A stretch of 64,000 nt of DNA. It comes from Sparassis latifolia (taxonomy: Eukaryota > Basidiomycota > Agaricomycetes > Polyporales > Sparassidaceae). Shown one piece after another: positions 12,398 to 26,500 of this stretch (within the stretch, counting starts at the first letter, position 1; every line of letters begins with the position of its first letter). Location of the stretch: NCBI GenBank assembly GCA_018466975.1, contig CM031553.1, positions 806,001 to 870,000 of the forward strand, read 5' to 3'. The translations under genes were made by a program, and so were the position numbers. Under the pieces are notes generated by a model, which did not search any database, was not told the origin of the DNA, and saw nothing but the letters and a program-made list of their open reading frames with translations.

Positions 12398-12763
12398 GCG
12401 CCTTACATCCGAAGAATTCATTGCACGATCATACGACGCCACGACGGTTACGACTTGCATTTCACGACGGCGTTCCACTGATTCTTGTCCAACAATATTT
12501 ATTCCAGTCACTCTCATACTGTCATATCAATTTCTGCCATACTCGCATTTGTCTGAACAATGTGGAATCAAGACTGCATTACCTGTATACATGGACCTCA
12601 GTAATCTTGGGTGTTCGTTCGGAGACCTACAATACTGCCAAAGAATTGTGTCGCTAGTTTCTTAATATCCTTCTTGCCTCTGGTGTAATGCACTCGCGGC
12701 TTTCAATGGTCGCACCGTGTTATCTCAGCTAGCAGGTGTGCGCGCGTGCACCTGTGCGGGAGC
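12398..12763. other. Convergent intergenic gap
   Basis: The 366 bp between the 3' ends of the kinase (+) and the thioesterase (-). No ORF of substance and no repeat seen; presumably the two 3' UTRs and terminators. Confidence 0.6.
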
Positions 12764-14776
12764 CTAGCGACCCTTGCGTATTCCTCTGATTTCCGCGCCC
12801 AGTTCGAGGGCTCGCCTTCCTTCTAACCACAACATGGCCTCTGGAAAGGACCATGAATATGACGTAAACAAGGTAAGACGGCGGTTGAGACGCACCTCTG
12901 TAAGTTTTCGGGACCATCATCCGTGACAATGGCTGGGCCCCTTCATCGCTGCACCACGTGAAGCGGAAATCGTTGGTCGTCTGTTCGAAGCCCGTCACGG
13001 CATCGACGACGTTTGCTTGCACCCCAACATGCTGCATTTTCGCTTCGATTTCAGTCTACAAAGCTAACTGCACAGTGATAAACGCACCACAAGAGCAGGA
13101 TACTGCTCGGTCGATGCAGAGTGGAGGATGTGCGAATTGAGACGGAGAATTGAGCCGATTGGAACTGGTCGAGCGAATGAAATTCCGTCGAGAGCCAAGA
13201 AGCTGACGTGTGTCCTCGTGAAGAGAGATGCGTTCGCAAAACCCAGCTGGGTGCACCAATTTATTACTGGTTCGCAGAAGGCAGCACAGCCACTTACTTC
13301 ATACGCAAGACGCATCAAATAGCCTTAGAGCCGATGAGCACAAATCAGGACTCAGAAATGTGAATGGAGCATACCACCAAAAATCTTCTGGTGTACACTA
13401 TGGAAAACGGTGTTAAGTAAAGAAAAGGCACGAAGGTAGGACTACTGACTTGCGCTCTTGAGGGAACATCATTATGCACTTCTCGAGCTTAGTATCGCCC
13501 ATCCATACTCTCTTCCCCGCGGGAGTGACGAAGTCGTGGCTGTGTTCTTTCTGGCCATACTGCAGGTAGAGTGAATGCAGAGCGGCGGCTTCGTCTGAGG
13601 TCGGCGGAACAAGGTTGAGCGCACGACCGGCACGCTGTTGTCTGCGGTTCTTGTGCGCTAGAGACGCATATATGCAGCCTAGGATAATTGATTGGAAAGT
13701 GCGACATACCTTCTCCTATCTTGAATAACACCTCATCCTCGGGAGTGGAGATTTTGAGTGGATTGACCGGAGTAGCTGCATGTGTAAAAGCGTCCCTGCA
13801 CACCATGCAGAAGCGACCTAACCAGATGTCACCATGCTGTTCGCCCAACGCTGCAGAACCCATACCAAGCAGAATGGTTTCCTCCTTGCCGTCTTCTCCC
13901 AACGCCTCCATGCGAACCGCAACTTCCATGGAACTCCGGCCAGTATGGATGACCTGACCGCTCAGGCGCATATCACGTACAGGGTGCAGCGGCGCCAGCA
14001 TATCCAACCTGCCAATGTGGTCGTCAGTTTAGCTACGCCCCTGCCGCGTTCAGACCGACCTGTCCACAGAAGCTGTGACGATATAGAATCCATGATCCTT
14101 CGGGAGGTGGGCGACAGGTCCTAGCATATGCTTGTAGGCGATGCCGCCAGCCAACGAATCGAGATGTTCCATGAGCATGCCAGTTCTGATACCTCCCCAT
14201 GCGTTCGTGTACTGTTCGAGTAACTCCGGAGAGGACGCGAACGGTAGCAACAACTGGCAATATGAGTCTTGCATGGCCCGGGGGGTCAGACGACTCGTCA
14301 TGGCACGCGTCTCCGAGGTATGTCTGGCGTCCTGGGATGGACTTGAAAGTATAGAATTCCGAAGTGACTCCGACCAGAGGACCCTGGACCGCATAGGGAG
14401 CGCACTGCGCGCGACGGTCGAGCGGGTCAAGCCATATTCTTGCGTACATCGGTGGACACGTACGAGTGATGAGCGGGGTCAGCTCTCTTTCCTGCAAGGC
14501 CAATTCGCATCACTTCTTCTATTTCCCGTCGTGCAGGAGTGAAGACTTACGGACCACCTTCAACAACCTGTCCATGGCCGTCACATCCTCGGTCTCTTCG
14601 ACCGCCCCTGGCTCCGAAGTGCGCGACGACGTCAAAGCCTCGTTGCTACGCCATGGTGGAAAGGTCGAGAGATGAGCTATTGACAACCGTGGTCGCCCGG
14701 CTCTCCGTGTCACGGCTGGACTTCGCGAACAGCCTGTCCAAAGTTGGGTGCGTGTGAGCGTTCTCAACATCGACAT
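12764..14776 (-). CDS. Mitochondrial acyl-CoA thioesterase, ACOT9 type (double hotdog)
   Basis: Hydrolyses acyl-CoA to free acid and CoA. The N terminus (MSMLRTLTRTQ, basic and Ser/Thr rich, few acids in the first 45 residues) looks like a mitochondrial presequence. Exon 1 is 14776-14551. Exon 2 opens at 14438 and holds the first hotdog (MEHLDSLAGGIAYKHMLG), continuing via LDMLAPL, SMEVAVRMEAL and GRFCMVCRDA. The second hotdog has VHQKIFGGYLMRLAYE, LALDGISFARPVPIGSIL and GVQANVVD, then TTNDFRFTW. The C terminus is LWLEGRRALELGAEIRG, stop at 12764. At least nine exons; two neighbours are only 23 nt (13397-13375) and 26 nt (13323-13298). Intron 1 (14550-14439, 112 bp) is longer than the rest and could hide a small exon. 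Upstream on the same strand is the permease, probably unrelated. Confidence 0.9.
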
Positions 14777-15115
14777 CGTCGTCGGCGGCCGAGTCTATAG
14801 TACAGTATAATGTCTTTTGCCCCTCACGGCGATGAAGTCATATGCATGGGCGGCCAGGCTGTGGCTGAGGCTTGATTCGATCACCTGCACTCTACTTGTC
14901 AGACACGGATATCCGAAGTACGAGGTTGAAGCAGAGTGTCTACCATCTGCCTTCGGGAGACTACTCTACTTGCAAGGCAGGCGTGCATTCGTCGGACTGA
15001 GTCGACGCGCACGAAGTGCATATTGCGACCGAGAGTATTATTTGATGATGGTGTGGAGACTGAACTACGATATCCGAATACACGCACTTACATCCCGCAT
15101 GGCGACCAGCACACG
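14777..15115. other. Short intergenic stretch upstream of thioesterase
   Basis: The 339 bp between the thioesterase start and the permease stop, both on the minus strand. It must contain the permease 3' end and the thioesterase promoter. No TATA box, repeat or extra ORF recognised. Confidence 0.5.
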
Positions 15116-17471
15116 CTATACGACCTGCTCGGCGGAGACAACCACTTCCTTCTCCTTCTCGCGCAGCTCTGCGGACGTCCGTGGTGAACCGACCCGCGTT
15201 TTGTCGATAGTGGGCACTGGGCCGGTGAACCAGTGCACGCCGCCGTACTTGGGGAAGTAGTACCAGACGAGCGACAGGATGAGGGTGCCACCCAGTACGA
15301 CCTGGAGGATGATGTCGTCGAGTCAGTCTCCATTGCCCTCCAGCAACGGGGAAAGTAACTCACGACCGCGTAGTTCATATCTTGCGTATTCGCCTGTGGC
15401 GATGTGGGGAAGAGGAACACGATCCCCATGAACAGCATCCACATCACAGAGATGAACGCCACGGGTGCGCTGAACCGTCCCAGATTGAAGGGACCAGGCG
15501 TGAAGTCGTTGTCTCCCAGGAAGCGGGCGGCGATCGGGATCGCGTACGCAACGTAGAGGGCTACGACGGAGAGGGAGAAGATCGCATTGATTGCGACGCT
15601 ACCTGCGAATGCAAGGAGACCAAGCAGGCCGGCGCAGATGCAGGTGAACCACACAGTGTTGACGGGGGTGCCGGTGAAGCTGTTCATGCGGTAGAGCACC
15701 GAGGAGAACGGCAGCGCTCCGTCGCGCGAGAAGGCGAAGCTTTGGCGGGAGGCAGCCAGGACCATGGACGAGCCCATCATGTACCTGCAAAGGCATGCCT
15801 GAGCATGCGAAGACGACGTGAAGGACTTCTCACTTACTGAGCAATTACGACGAACGACCAGATCGCCAGAGTGCCCTTCTGCCCGAAGCTGTTGACGAAA
15901 ATCTGGGCCATGGGTTGTCCGACAGGGCTGTTCATGATGGACTCCAGATCGGTGCCCATACAGAACGCGAGAGTTACATTAATAGCTATGGGGAATCTAC
16001 GATGAGCATCTATATATCGTGACACGTCGATATCGGAGCTCACCCCAGCCCAACACCCCAGCAATGGTGATGGCCCCCGTGATTGCCCATGGAACTGCGG
16101 TCGCGGCATTGGACGCTTCCTCGCTGATGTGTACACTGGAGTCGAAAGAGCCTGATGGTGGCCAACATCGTCAGTATCAGTTACCCAACTGAAATTTTGT
16201 CTCCAAACTCACAGATGGTCCAGAGAGGCGCGAGGAAGCTGAGAATGAACGCAAAACCGTCGGACCATCCATTCACTACAGCGCGAAAATATAGAATGAG
16301 CACGACGCCTGACAAAGCTAGGAAAAACACATACTGTTCACGAATCCGCCAAAGGCATAGCTCGCGCTGTTCATGTACTCCTTGGGAGTTGCAGCAGGCA
16401 GTGCGATGATGACGGCCAGGCAAAGACTGAATGTCACGAAAATGGGACATCGATGGTATGTGCGACAAAGTGATCACTCACCAGACATTGATGATCACAT
16501 AGACCGTCTGCAGGCGGGCAAGGATCTTCGTACCAAAGCAACAAATGATAGCGTGCGTAAGCAGGATCGCGATATAGACACCACTGATTCCCAGAGAAGC
16601 CAACCGCGTCAACGACGTAATGACATACTCTGCTCTATTGTACTCACAAGAGTTGCGCGTCAGTCGCTACGAAATTTGCGTTGGAACCAATGCTCGCTGC
16701 CGCCTGATAATTCGTTAACCGATGTCAGAATACTGGGGGAAGCAGCGCAACTGTAATTTGGACGGCACAACCCCAGTCGATCGATGCGATCGAGGCAATT
16801 GACCCGATAGTGTTGGCATCTGGTCACTGGCAATGAGCGGATGAGCCATGCATGGCAGAAGTTCACATACACCCGACGATCCATGCCAGGACGTTTCGGT
16901 AACGAGGAGATGAAAGCGAGTGTGTCCAGAAGTACAGCTGTGACCAATTTATAGCAGTCGATATCAAGTCAGCAACACACGCCAGCAGGTACGTACCCCA
17001 CCAGACGTTGGAGCCGCTGAAGCCAATTCTCCCATCGACATACCGACGAACAGGATGAATATACTTGCTACCAGCCACTGCGTGAAGGTCAGAGAGGTGT
17101 TCCGGTGACCACAGAACGTCCACTTACGCCCCACACCATAGCTGCTGGACCGCCGCTGGGTACAGAGTAGAACAACACAGATCTAAAGTTTTCTGCATCA
17201 ATGGCGCTCAAGAGGGCCTCCACAACAACACGACTTACGCAATGGAGGGAAGCAGACCGATGATACTGAATGCAATACCAAACGTCTAAACATAAGGCGT
17301 CAGTGCATGGGGCTTTTGCGGAACAACGAAGGGACAATCGTGATCTTCACGAAGACGTACCTCAAGTCCCGAGAATTCTCTCCGGAACTCCTGCTTGTAA
17401 CCCAAGCTGGCGAGAAGTTCCTCGTCCGCAACCGCAATGGCGTCGCTCGTGAATTCGACGTGGGAGGTCAT
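15116..17471 (-). CDS. Amino-acid/GABA permease, APC superfamily
   Basis: Plasma-membrane or vacuolar amino-acid transporter of the fungal GABA-permease (Uga4-like) group. The start at 17471 gives MTSHVEFTSDAIAVADEELL, with a long hydrophilic N-terminal tail containing LGYKQEFRREFSGLE just before TM1 (TFGIAFSIIGLLPSI), typical of the family. Later pieces include VPSGGPAAMVWG, LASAAPTSGG, the family motif HISEEASNA near 16140-16110, then INVTLAFCMGTDLESIMNSPVGQPMAQI and the final hydrophobic helices. The hydrophilic tail ends in KEVVVSAEQVV. Many introns of 50-65 bp break the gene into roughly ten exons, so no single open frame exceeds 230 codons; I did not fix every junction. Substrate cannot be read from sequence. 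Confidence 0.85.
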
Positions 17472-18290
17472 CGCGAACTGTCGTGAAAACACTTAGGCAA
17501 GTGCGCTGGAGTTGGGTGGTGCTACGAACGCAGTCGTCACAGCTGGCGCTTGCGGGGTATGCTGTTTATATGCGCCTTCTTATCAGCAGGTGTCACAGAC
17601 CTGCGGTGCGCGCGTCTACTCGCCAAGATAAGAGGAGGAAGGGGCCTATCAATCATTGCAAACACGGAGAATTTGCGATTTTCGTCTTCGCACCTGAAAG
17701 GCCTCCCCCCGGCTATTCTTGAGGTCGGACATCCAGCTATCGTAGAAGCTGCACAACTTGGCGTCCTGCAGAAAAGGTCAATATCCTACGGCGCACGGAC
17801 CTACTATTAAGTGAGTGCAAGCAGGTCTGCTGAGCGTTCCTTCTCAGACAAATCTGGATGCAGTTGATTGGAGATCTCCAGATTGTTTCAACCAGCCCTC
17901 GCAGAAGTTTCTCGCTAGCTAGTTAAGGCCATCCTTTCTCCATATATGGCATTTGAGCTCAATCGTCGGTGCCGGTGAAAAATTATCTCGTGGCTGCGGG
18001 TACCCCGCACTCGACACGCCTACGGAATCCACGTCATTAGACTTTGACTCGATTATCAGTGGACAACCGGCTAGCTCTATACCACGATAGGCTCCCTGGA
18101 GGCCAGAGCACTTCGCTTAGATATCGGATGGCGGAACAATGCGTAGCGTTGCGAGCTAGCTCAAGCCAAGGAATTATCTACGTTCACGGGTCTCGTTGGG
18201 ATTACACCGGGCCAAGTTCTATGTTGTGTCGAGACTAGGCCAAAAACAATATTGTACTTCCCGAAATAATAATTAAGGAGAAAAGTGTCA
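17472..18290. other. Intergenic, permease promoter side
   Basis: About 820 bp between the permease start and the BiP stop, both minus strand. Only short ORFs without family resemblance. No repeat seen. Should hold the permease promoter and the BiP 3' UTR. Confidence 0.5.
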
Positions 18291-20870
<2,580 letters not shown>

Positions 20871-20911
20871 GATGGTCAAAGTGTGAGATGTGCTCAGCCT
20901 CATCTTGCGAG

Positions 20912-20919
20912 CTCTTATA
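20912..20919 (-). promoter_or_regulatory. TATA-like box of BiP gene
   Basis: TATAAGAG on the minus strand, 42-49 nt upstream of the BiP ATG, at a usual distance for a short 5' UTR. Confidence 0.5.
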
Positions 20920-20938
20920 ATCGCCGATGGTCGACGCG

Positions 20939-20946
20939 CCACGTCA
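20939..20946 (-). promoter_or_regulatory. Candidate unfolded-protein-response element (TGACGTGG) of BiP gene
   Basis: TGACGTGG on the minus strand, 69-76 nt upstream of the BiP ATG and about 20 nt upstream of the TATA-like box. It matches the core bound by Hac1/XBP1-type bZIP factors (UPRE core TGACGTG). A reverse CCAAT lies further upstream near 21140 but without the CCACG partner at ERSE spacing. Confidence 0.5.
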
Positions 20947-22293
20947 ACACCAGAAAAATGAGGACCCCGGATGAGGGATCCTGCTTTTTTTGGATGTACA
21001 CCGCAACTTCGAGAGAGTTCTTGAGGTCCTTCTGCTTGCAGCTGCCACGTCGTCGCGGTCAAGTTCTGCGCTGTCGCTGCCAGTTTCTCTGGTCCGTGAG
21101 CGCTGGGACGGACGTGAGAGCGGAGGCTACGAATAATATTGGCCGGTTTGGGTGGACACGTCGATCCAACATGCATGACGCGTGCAAGCGTGTACGCATC
21201 CTCATTCCCTCGGGTCTGTTTCATATTGGTGAGCTCATATTTGCGTCGTTCTCCGTTTGTTCTGCATGATTCTGGATGGTACGGAATCTTGTTTTTACAT
21301 TACATATTTTGAATCACAATGTTGAAATTTCAGCGGAATCACTCTGAAGGGCGCATGCAGGCTCTCCGTGGCTATTTGCAGCTCCTACTCGAGCCTCCAC
21401 GAATTCATCAGGTATGGGACATGCAGCGGAGGTCTTGCGGGAGTGCGTCCGACCCATCCAGTGCTAACATATCTATGTGCTGCATTTTGTCGCGGTATGG
21501 AAATAAATGAAAGAAGCACCGAGACAAGATTGCACCATACGGTGTTTTTCATCGTATGCGGCCGATTTCTCTATGTCTCAGACAGGGAAGAAAAACTTTT
21601 GGTGAGTGCTGTGAGATATCATGATCCTCGGGACCCTGGCCGACCAATAAACAACATTCAGTTATTTTTCGCATCACTATATGCACTGTCTGCTTCACTT
21701 GTGCAAGTTGATTCAGACAGGAGTTGGAAGACAGTAGGTTTTGTCTAGTATACTAATGCACTGCGTCCCCTTTCAGTCTGTCAGCGTTGATTATCGAACG
21801 GTAGCATGTATGCTGAGCGAGCCTAGCAGCTGCTGAGTGGCTTGGGGTCTATGCATCGGAGCGTAAATTTTCCGCTCGGCCTTGCGGGTGCATTTCTCGC
21901 GCACTCGTAACATTTGTGGACCAAATATCTTAACGAGGCCGACCGCAGTGAATGGTTTAGTGTATGAATCAAAACTAAGTGGTCTTCGCATAGATGGATT
22001 TGCAGAGTTATCAGATGAACTCCTCAATACATACCGGGATTTTGGAGTATGAGGCATAGGCTTGGTTCGTCAAGGTCTCGCATCCCATCAATTGCGAGAA
22101 TTATTCGGCTATTTTGATTCCTCTGATGAACCGTTGAGCGGAGGATCGCAGTTCAATTGAGTGTACTTCTAGGATAACTAGTACAGCTAGGGTAGAATTA
22201 CAGTAGCGACATCAGAGTAAGAAAGATTGACATACGTACAAGAGAATTATACAGCAACACCCAGGTGGTTCTACATGCAGCAATTACCAAAAC
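20947..22293. other. Intergenic, BiP upstream region
   Basis: About 1.35 kb between the BiP promoter elements and the NAA30 stop. No recognisable gene, RNA or repeat; ORFs are short and unlike known families. Confidence 0.5.
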
Positions 22294-23122
22294 TTATCGA
22301 GAAGATACTTCGTCGTCCGGGTCGTAAGGTAACGGTGGGATGGTGACAGTACGGGCAGGCAGAATATAAAGTGGTTTGGTCCCGCGCGTGCGGGCTTCTG
22401 GGTCATCCTCGTCGTCCACGTCGGAAGGAGGAGGCACCACGAGCACCAGTCGAAATGCGTCCTTTCCATTCAGATAAAATCTGTACAGACGCTTCTCCTT
22501 GATGAAACCAAGCGATTCATACAAGGACAAGGCAGCAGAGTTGTCAAATTCGGTCTCCAGTACCACCTTGCAAAAGATGGGGTCAGTAGTGACTCGGTAA
22601 ATAAACTAAGTAATGCCAAAGTCATGGTCACCTCTTCGACGCCGTTCAGCTTCATCACTTCAAGGGTCCTCCGAACAAGGGTGCTCGCTGTAATGTGCAA
22701 TGAGCCAGTCAGTTGATAGAGATAAAGAGACAAATGCACACCTATCCCACGCTTCCGCCAATTCTTGTGCACGCTCAACATAGCAATATATCCTCTATTC
22801 GTGATATCTTTGTGCATACTTTGCTTACAGACAATGACGCCGACCGGGTCAGACGAGTGGTCAGGATAAGCCTGCATAGTCGAGTTCACATCACTGTCCA
22901 TGCACGGGGGCCATAGCGTTGCTCACGAGAAAAGACAAATGTGGCCTATATCCCACAGATAAGAGGGTGCTATACGCACGAAAAGCAGGATGCTCACCAT
23001 TGATGGAGGAAGTATCGGTAAGTGTAGATAACATATGGCTCGCTCAGTTCATGCTGAACGAGAGCCATGATATGAGGTAAATCTGACTCGCCCGTGTATT
23101 GTCGGTATACGATGGAGCTCAT
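22294..23122 (-). CDS. naa30: N-alpha-acetyltransferase 30, NatC catalytic subunit
   Basis: Acetylates the N termini of proteins starting Met-Leu/Ile/Phe/Trp, in the cytosol with NatC partners. Five exons: 23122-22998, 22945-22927 (19 nt), 22871-22742, 22687-22632, 22566-22294, giving 200 residues with all phases closing. The core is a GNAT fold: [13 protein letters not shown], then [16 protein letters not shown], joined through the microexon to PHLSFL and [37 protein letters not shown] is the acetyl-CoA loop (R-x-x-G-x-A). [20 protein letters not shown] and [17 protein letters not shown] follow. The C-terminal tail is acidic. The start was chosen at MSSIVYRQ because upstream codons are non-conserved and precede the family N terminus. 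Divergent from Nup192. Confidence 0.93.
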
Positions 23123-23541
23123 AGTGGAAGTTGTGGAAGAGATACAGGAGGAACTGAGACCGAGATTGAGTCGTGCACGCGGTGAGGAAGGACGGGCGCT
23201 AACGCGTAGAATCGTGACGCGTGCCGCCGCGCTCTCAGGCTCTTCCACTCAAACTTGACTTAGGTTTCCTGCCTACAAGCTCGAAGCTGAGCCTCAAGCC
23301 CTACTCCTACTCTTCCCGTTGCTATCACCATCATTCCAAGCAAGTTGTACGTCTTGGACTCAGGCCGAATCACTTTTGCTTGCGACGCCACCATCTTAGG
23401 CGCGTCACCAACTTCTTCACCCAAATATTATTTCTTTCCAACACGGTCTATCTCAGTGCCTTCCCCGATATCAACTCACAGAATCTCCAGACGGGATTAC
23501 AACGCCCCAGATTTTGACTAAATATTCCTGCAGGTTCCAAT
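23123..23541. promoter_or_regulatory. Divergent promoter region NAA30/NUP192
   Basis: The 419 bp between two divergent ATGs, so it must serve both genes. Pyrimidine-rich on the plus strand near 23280-23480. No defined TATA box or binding site recognised. Confidence 0.4.
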
Positions 23542-26500
23542 ATGGCTTCTGTGTCTGATCTGCGCAACATGTTGCTCTCTGCTTTCAGTCCTCGCGGCCT
23601 CCAGGATGGGGAGCAAGAGTTCTTCGAGATGCTGATCGCACGCAGACCACAGTTGGTCAACCTGTATAATATTGGTCCACGGAGTACCCAGGAGCAGCGA
23701 GAACTGGAGTCAGGTGAGTGTTTCTTAATGATTCAGCGATGATTCTTATTATCATCCCAGGAAAAATCACTGTGGACGGGAGGCCACTCGCAGTCAACAC
23801 AGACTTTGCTCGGCAGACGGTCTTTCTCTCTCAACAGTTGGACTGCTCCGAGCGGTATATTGCCAGCCTACTCCAAGATGTCGTCGCGGAGAACCCCAAC
23901 ATGACTCGAGAGCGCTGCATCGAGGCCGCGGTCCTCGAATTCCATGTCAGGCGGCGTCAATTGGCTGAGTGTCTCAGGTACATATTCGAAGCTGCAGAGA
24001 TGGTGGAGTCTCAGGATGCTCCGCCACTATGTGCACGCATCGACCTGTTCGTGCGTCAACAGCTCCTTCCAGCTCCAGGTGGGCCAGCTGGTGGTCTCTC
24101 TCTGGCATCGAAGATATTCCAGGAGGTTCACAACTTGGGAAACGTGTTGTCGAAAGCCCAAACTGCTCGGCAGAATGCAAGAAGTAATACTGTGGCACCT
24201 TCCGCTCAAAGTGAGTGTTGGTGTTGATTTTTGTTGTGGCCATGAAAGTTTATTGCCTGTGTCCAGCAAATGAAGCATATCTTGGCGCTGACATTCTGAG
24301 CGCAAGGTGCGACTCGATCAGGTACGAACGACGTACACTGGCGGTGGTCTTGTTCCTCGTCAGTCGAATGGGACTACTCACGCCGACCGAGATACAAAAG
24401 ATGGTGGACTGGCTTCACGGCAACCCGCGCCATGCGATGACGTACTACGTCTTGCCGACAGTGCTTGCGGCATTTGATTCGGTCGATCCAGCTTCCGCAG
24501 GCGGTCAAGCAAGGAGGACCGTGGCTGCAGAGAAAAGCTTCGTGTCTTACATGAAGAGAAAGCTCGACGTTGCAACCGAGTGGAAGGAGCCAGGATTGAA
24601 AGCCACCATATTGTTGAAGTGGACATTGTTTATGACCGAAACACGGCGCCGTGATGCATCGTTGGAGAACACCGCAGGTTTCAGGACTGACGAGCTTGAG
24701 ACTCAAATATGGAATGCTGTGCAGGGTGATTGCTTCACGTACGTCCTGCGCATGGTGGCGTTGGTGCAGAAGCAGCAGGGGGAACAACCTTCAACGTCGT
24801 ATTCAGCGGCCTTGCTATCACAAATCGAGCAGGATGCACCTCCGGAACTACCCGCAGAAGACTTCAGGCCCGCTGTCTTGGAGGGGTGTGAGGCCCTTGT
24901 GCGCTCATTGATCACGCAAGCATCCTCGGAATTACGGAAGATCAAGCAGAGACAAGAGGATCTACTTCTTGCTGGCAGTCGTACAGACAGGTCCAGACCT
25001 TTCCGCTCATCCATGGGACAGTCTCAACACCTATCCTCCAGTACACCGCCCGAAATGGACAAATCTAATTCGCCACCCCGCAACGACATGGCCATACTGT
25101 TCTCCCTCGTCGGGTTGCTCTATTCGACACTACCTCCAGAGAGAGCACTTCATTTTTGGGGGAGTGGCGGCATGCTAGAAGGGAAGCGATCGTCATACAC
25201 TGAGTTTGCCGAAGCAAATTCCGGGAGGCTCCCAGCGTTCCTGCAATGGGCCGTCTGGTCAACTCAACCACGAGATATTGACATGTCCACGGCGCTGTAC
25301 GACATGCTCTCCGGTCTTGCCAAGGGCCAACAATGCAGCGAGCTCGCATACAATTTTCTCGCCAGGGGCGGAGGGGAAGTCATGGGTGGCTCCGTGTCGG
25401 CAGGCCCACCCCACCTCGCGACAGGACCTACTGTGTCGTGGGGTTCCATTTTCGGGTTGCTTGACTCTTGGGCAACGGCTGGTTCGGCCTCTCGCTCTGC
25501 TCAGCAGCCACCAGAAGGACAGTCACCGCAATCTGCATTCCAGGCTCCTCAATGGCAAGCCCAGCAGGCTCACCAGCATCAACAACAGCTCTCGTTCTCG
25601 TCACAGGATGTCTTATTCGCACAATCGTTCCTCCGACTGCTGGCTACCGTCGTGACGCATTCTGTTGCTGTACGCGTCACGATCAGTGGTCATGCTCGCT
25701 TCCGCGCGATCCCAACGTTGGTCTCACTAATTACTATCAGCATACCACTCGAACTGAAGGGGGCAATATTTGACACTTTGTCGGCGTTCTGCTTGCCTGG
25801 TGCTGGCTCTCCTGGTGTGGAGATATGCAAATCAATTTGGACCCTCATGGAGCGTCTGGAAGTGATCAACGTGCGAATGGCTCCTGGAAGCTCCATACCT
25901 GCTGTCAAAGGAGTAGAGGTCGAGTTGGACGAGGTAGAAACTGCCTACAAGATGTACCCTTCGACCATACCCTTCCTCAGGTTGCTCAGCACGCTCATAC
26001 ACACGCCTAAAAGTGTCGTTCTTAGCGATCGCGTCGCAGATGCGGAACCCATTAACACCATTCCGGATGGACTCGGCCAACCGTATAGGACACCCGGCAT
26101 TGGGCCGTTCCTGTCATTCGTCGTTGATAATGTGTTCTCCAAGATCAGTAGCCGGGAATACATGCGTCCAGTAGACAGGTGGCGGACGAATGACTTGTGT
26201 TTGTGCTTCATGGAGCGGTGCTTGGCGAGCTATGACCTGGAGTCTCTCGTCACAAGTGTCGAAGAATTGCAGCCCAAGGGAGATGCTATTCTGCAGTTGG
26301 CCGCCCATCCTGGGTACGAGATCATGAGACGGATGCTCACTCCATCCCCTCTCCAGAACAGTATTCTCTCATATCTTGTTGAAGGTGTCGACGGGTTCGA
26401 TCGAGGTCTCGCCGAAGAGGAGGCTTTCTTCCGAAGCACTATCGTTCGTGTGTTAAGAATGATCCACCGTATTCTAGAGATACAGGACATTTTTCTGGAC

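Noticed and set aside
21100..21150. Possible full ERSE (CCAAT-N9-CCACG) upstream of BiP
   Set aside because: A reverse CCAAT exists, but the bases nine further on do not read CCACG.
22900..22926. Acceptor at GGACAG giving HQC-DVNST in NAA30
   Set aside because: Keeps frame but loses the conserved Trp-Pro; the 19-nt microexon model restores WPHLSFLAY.
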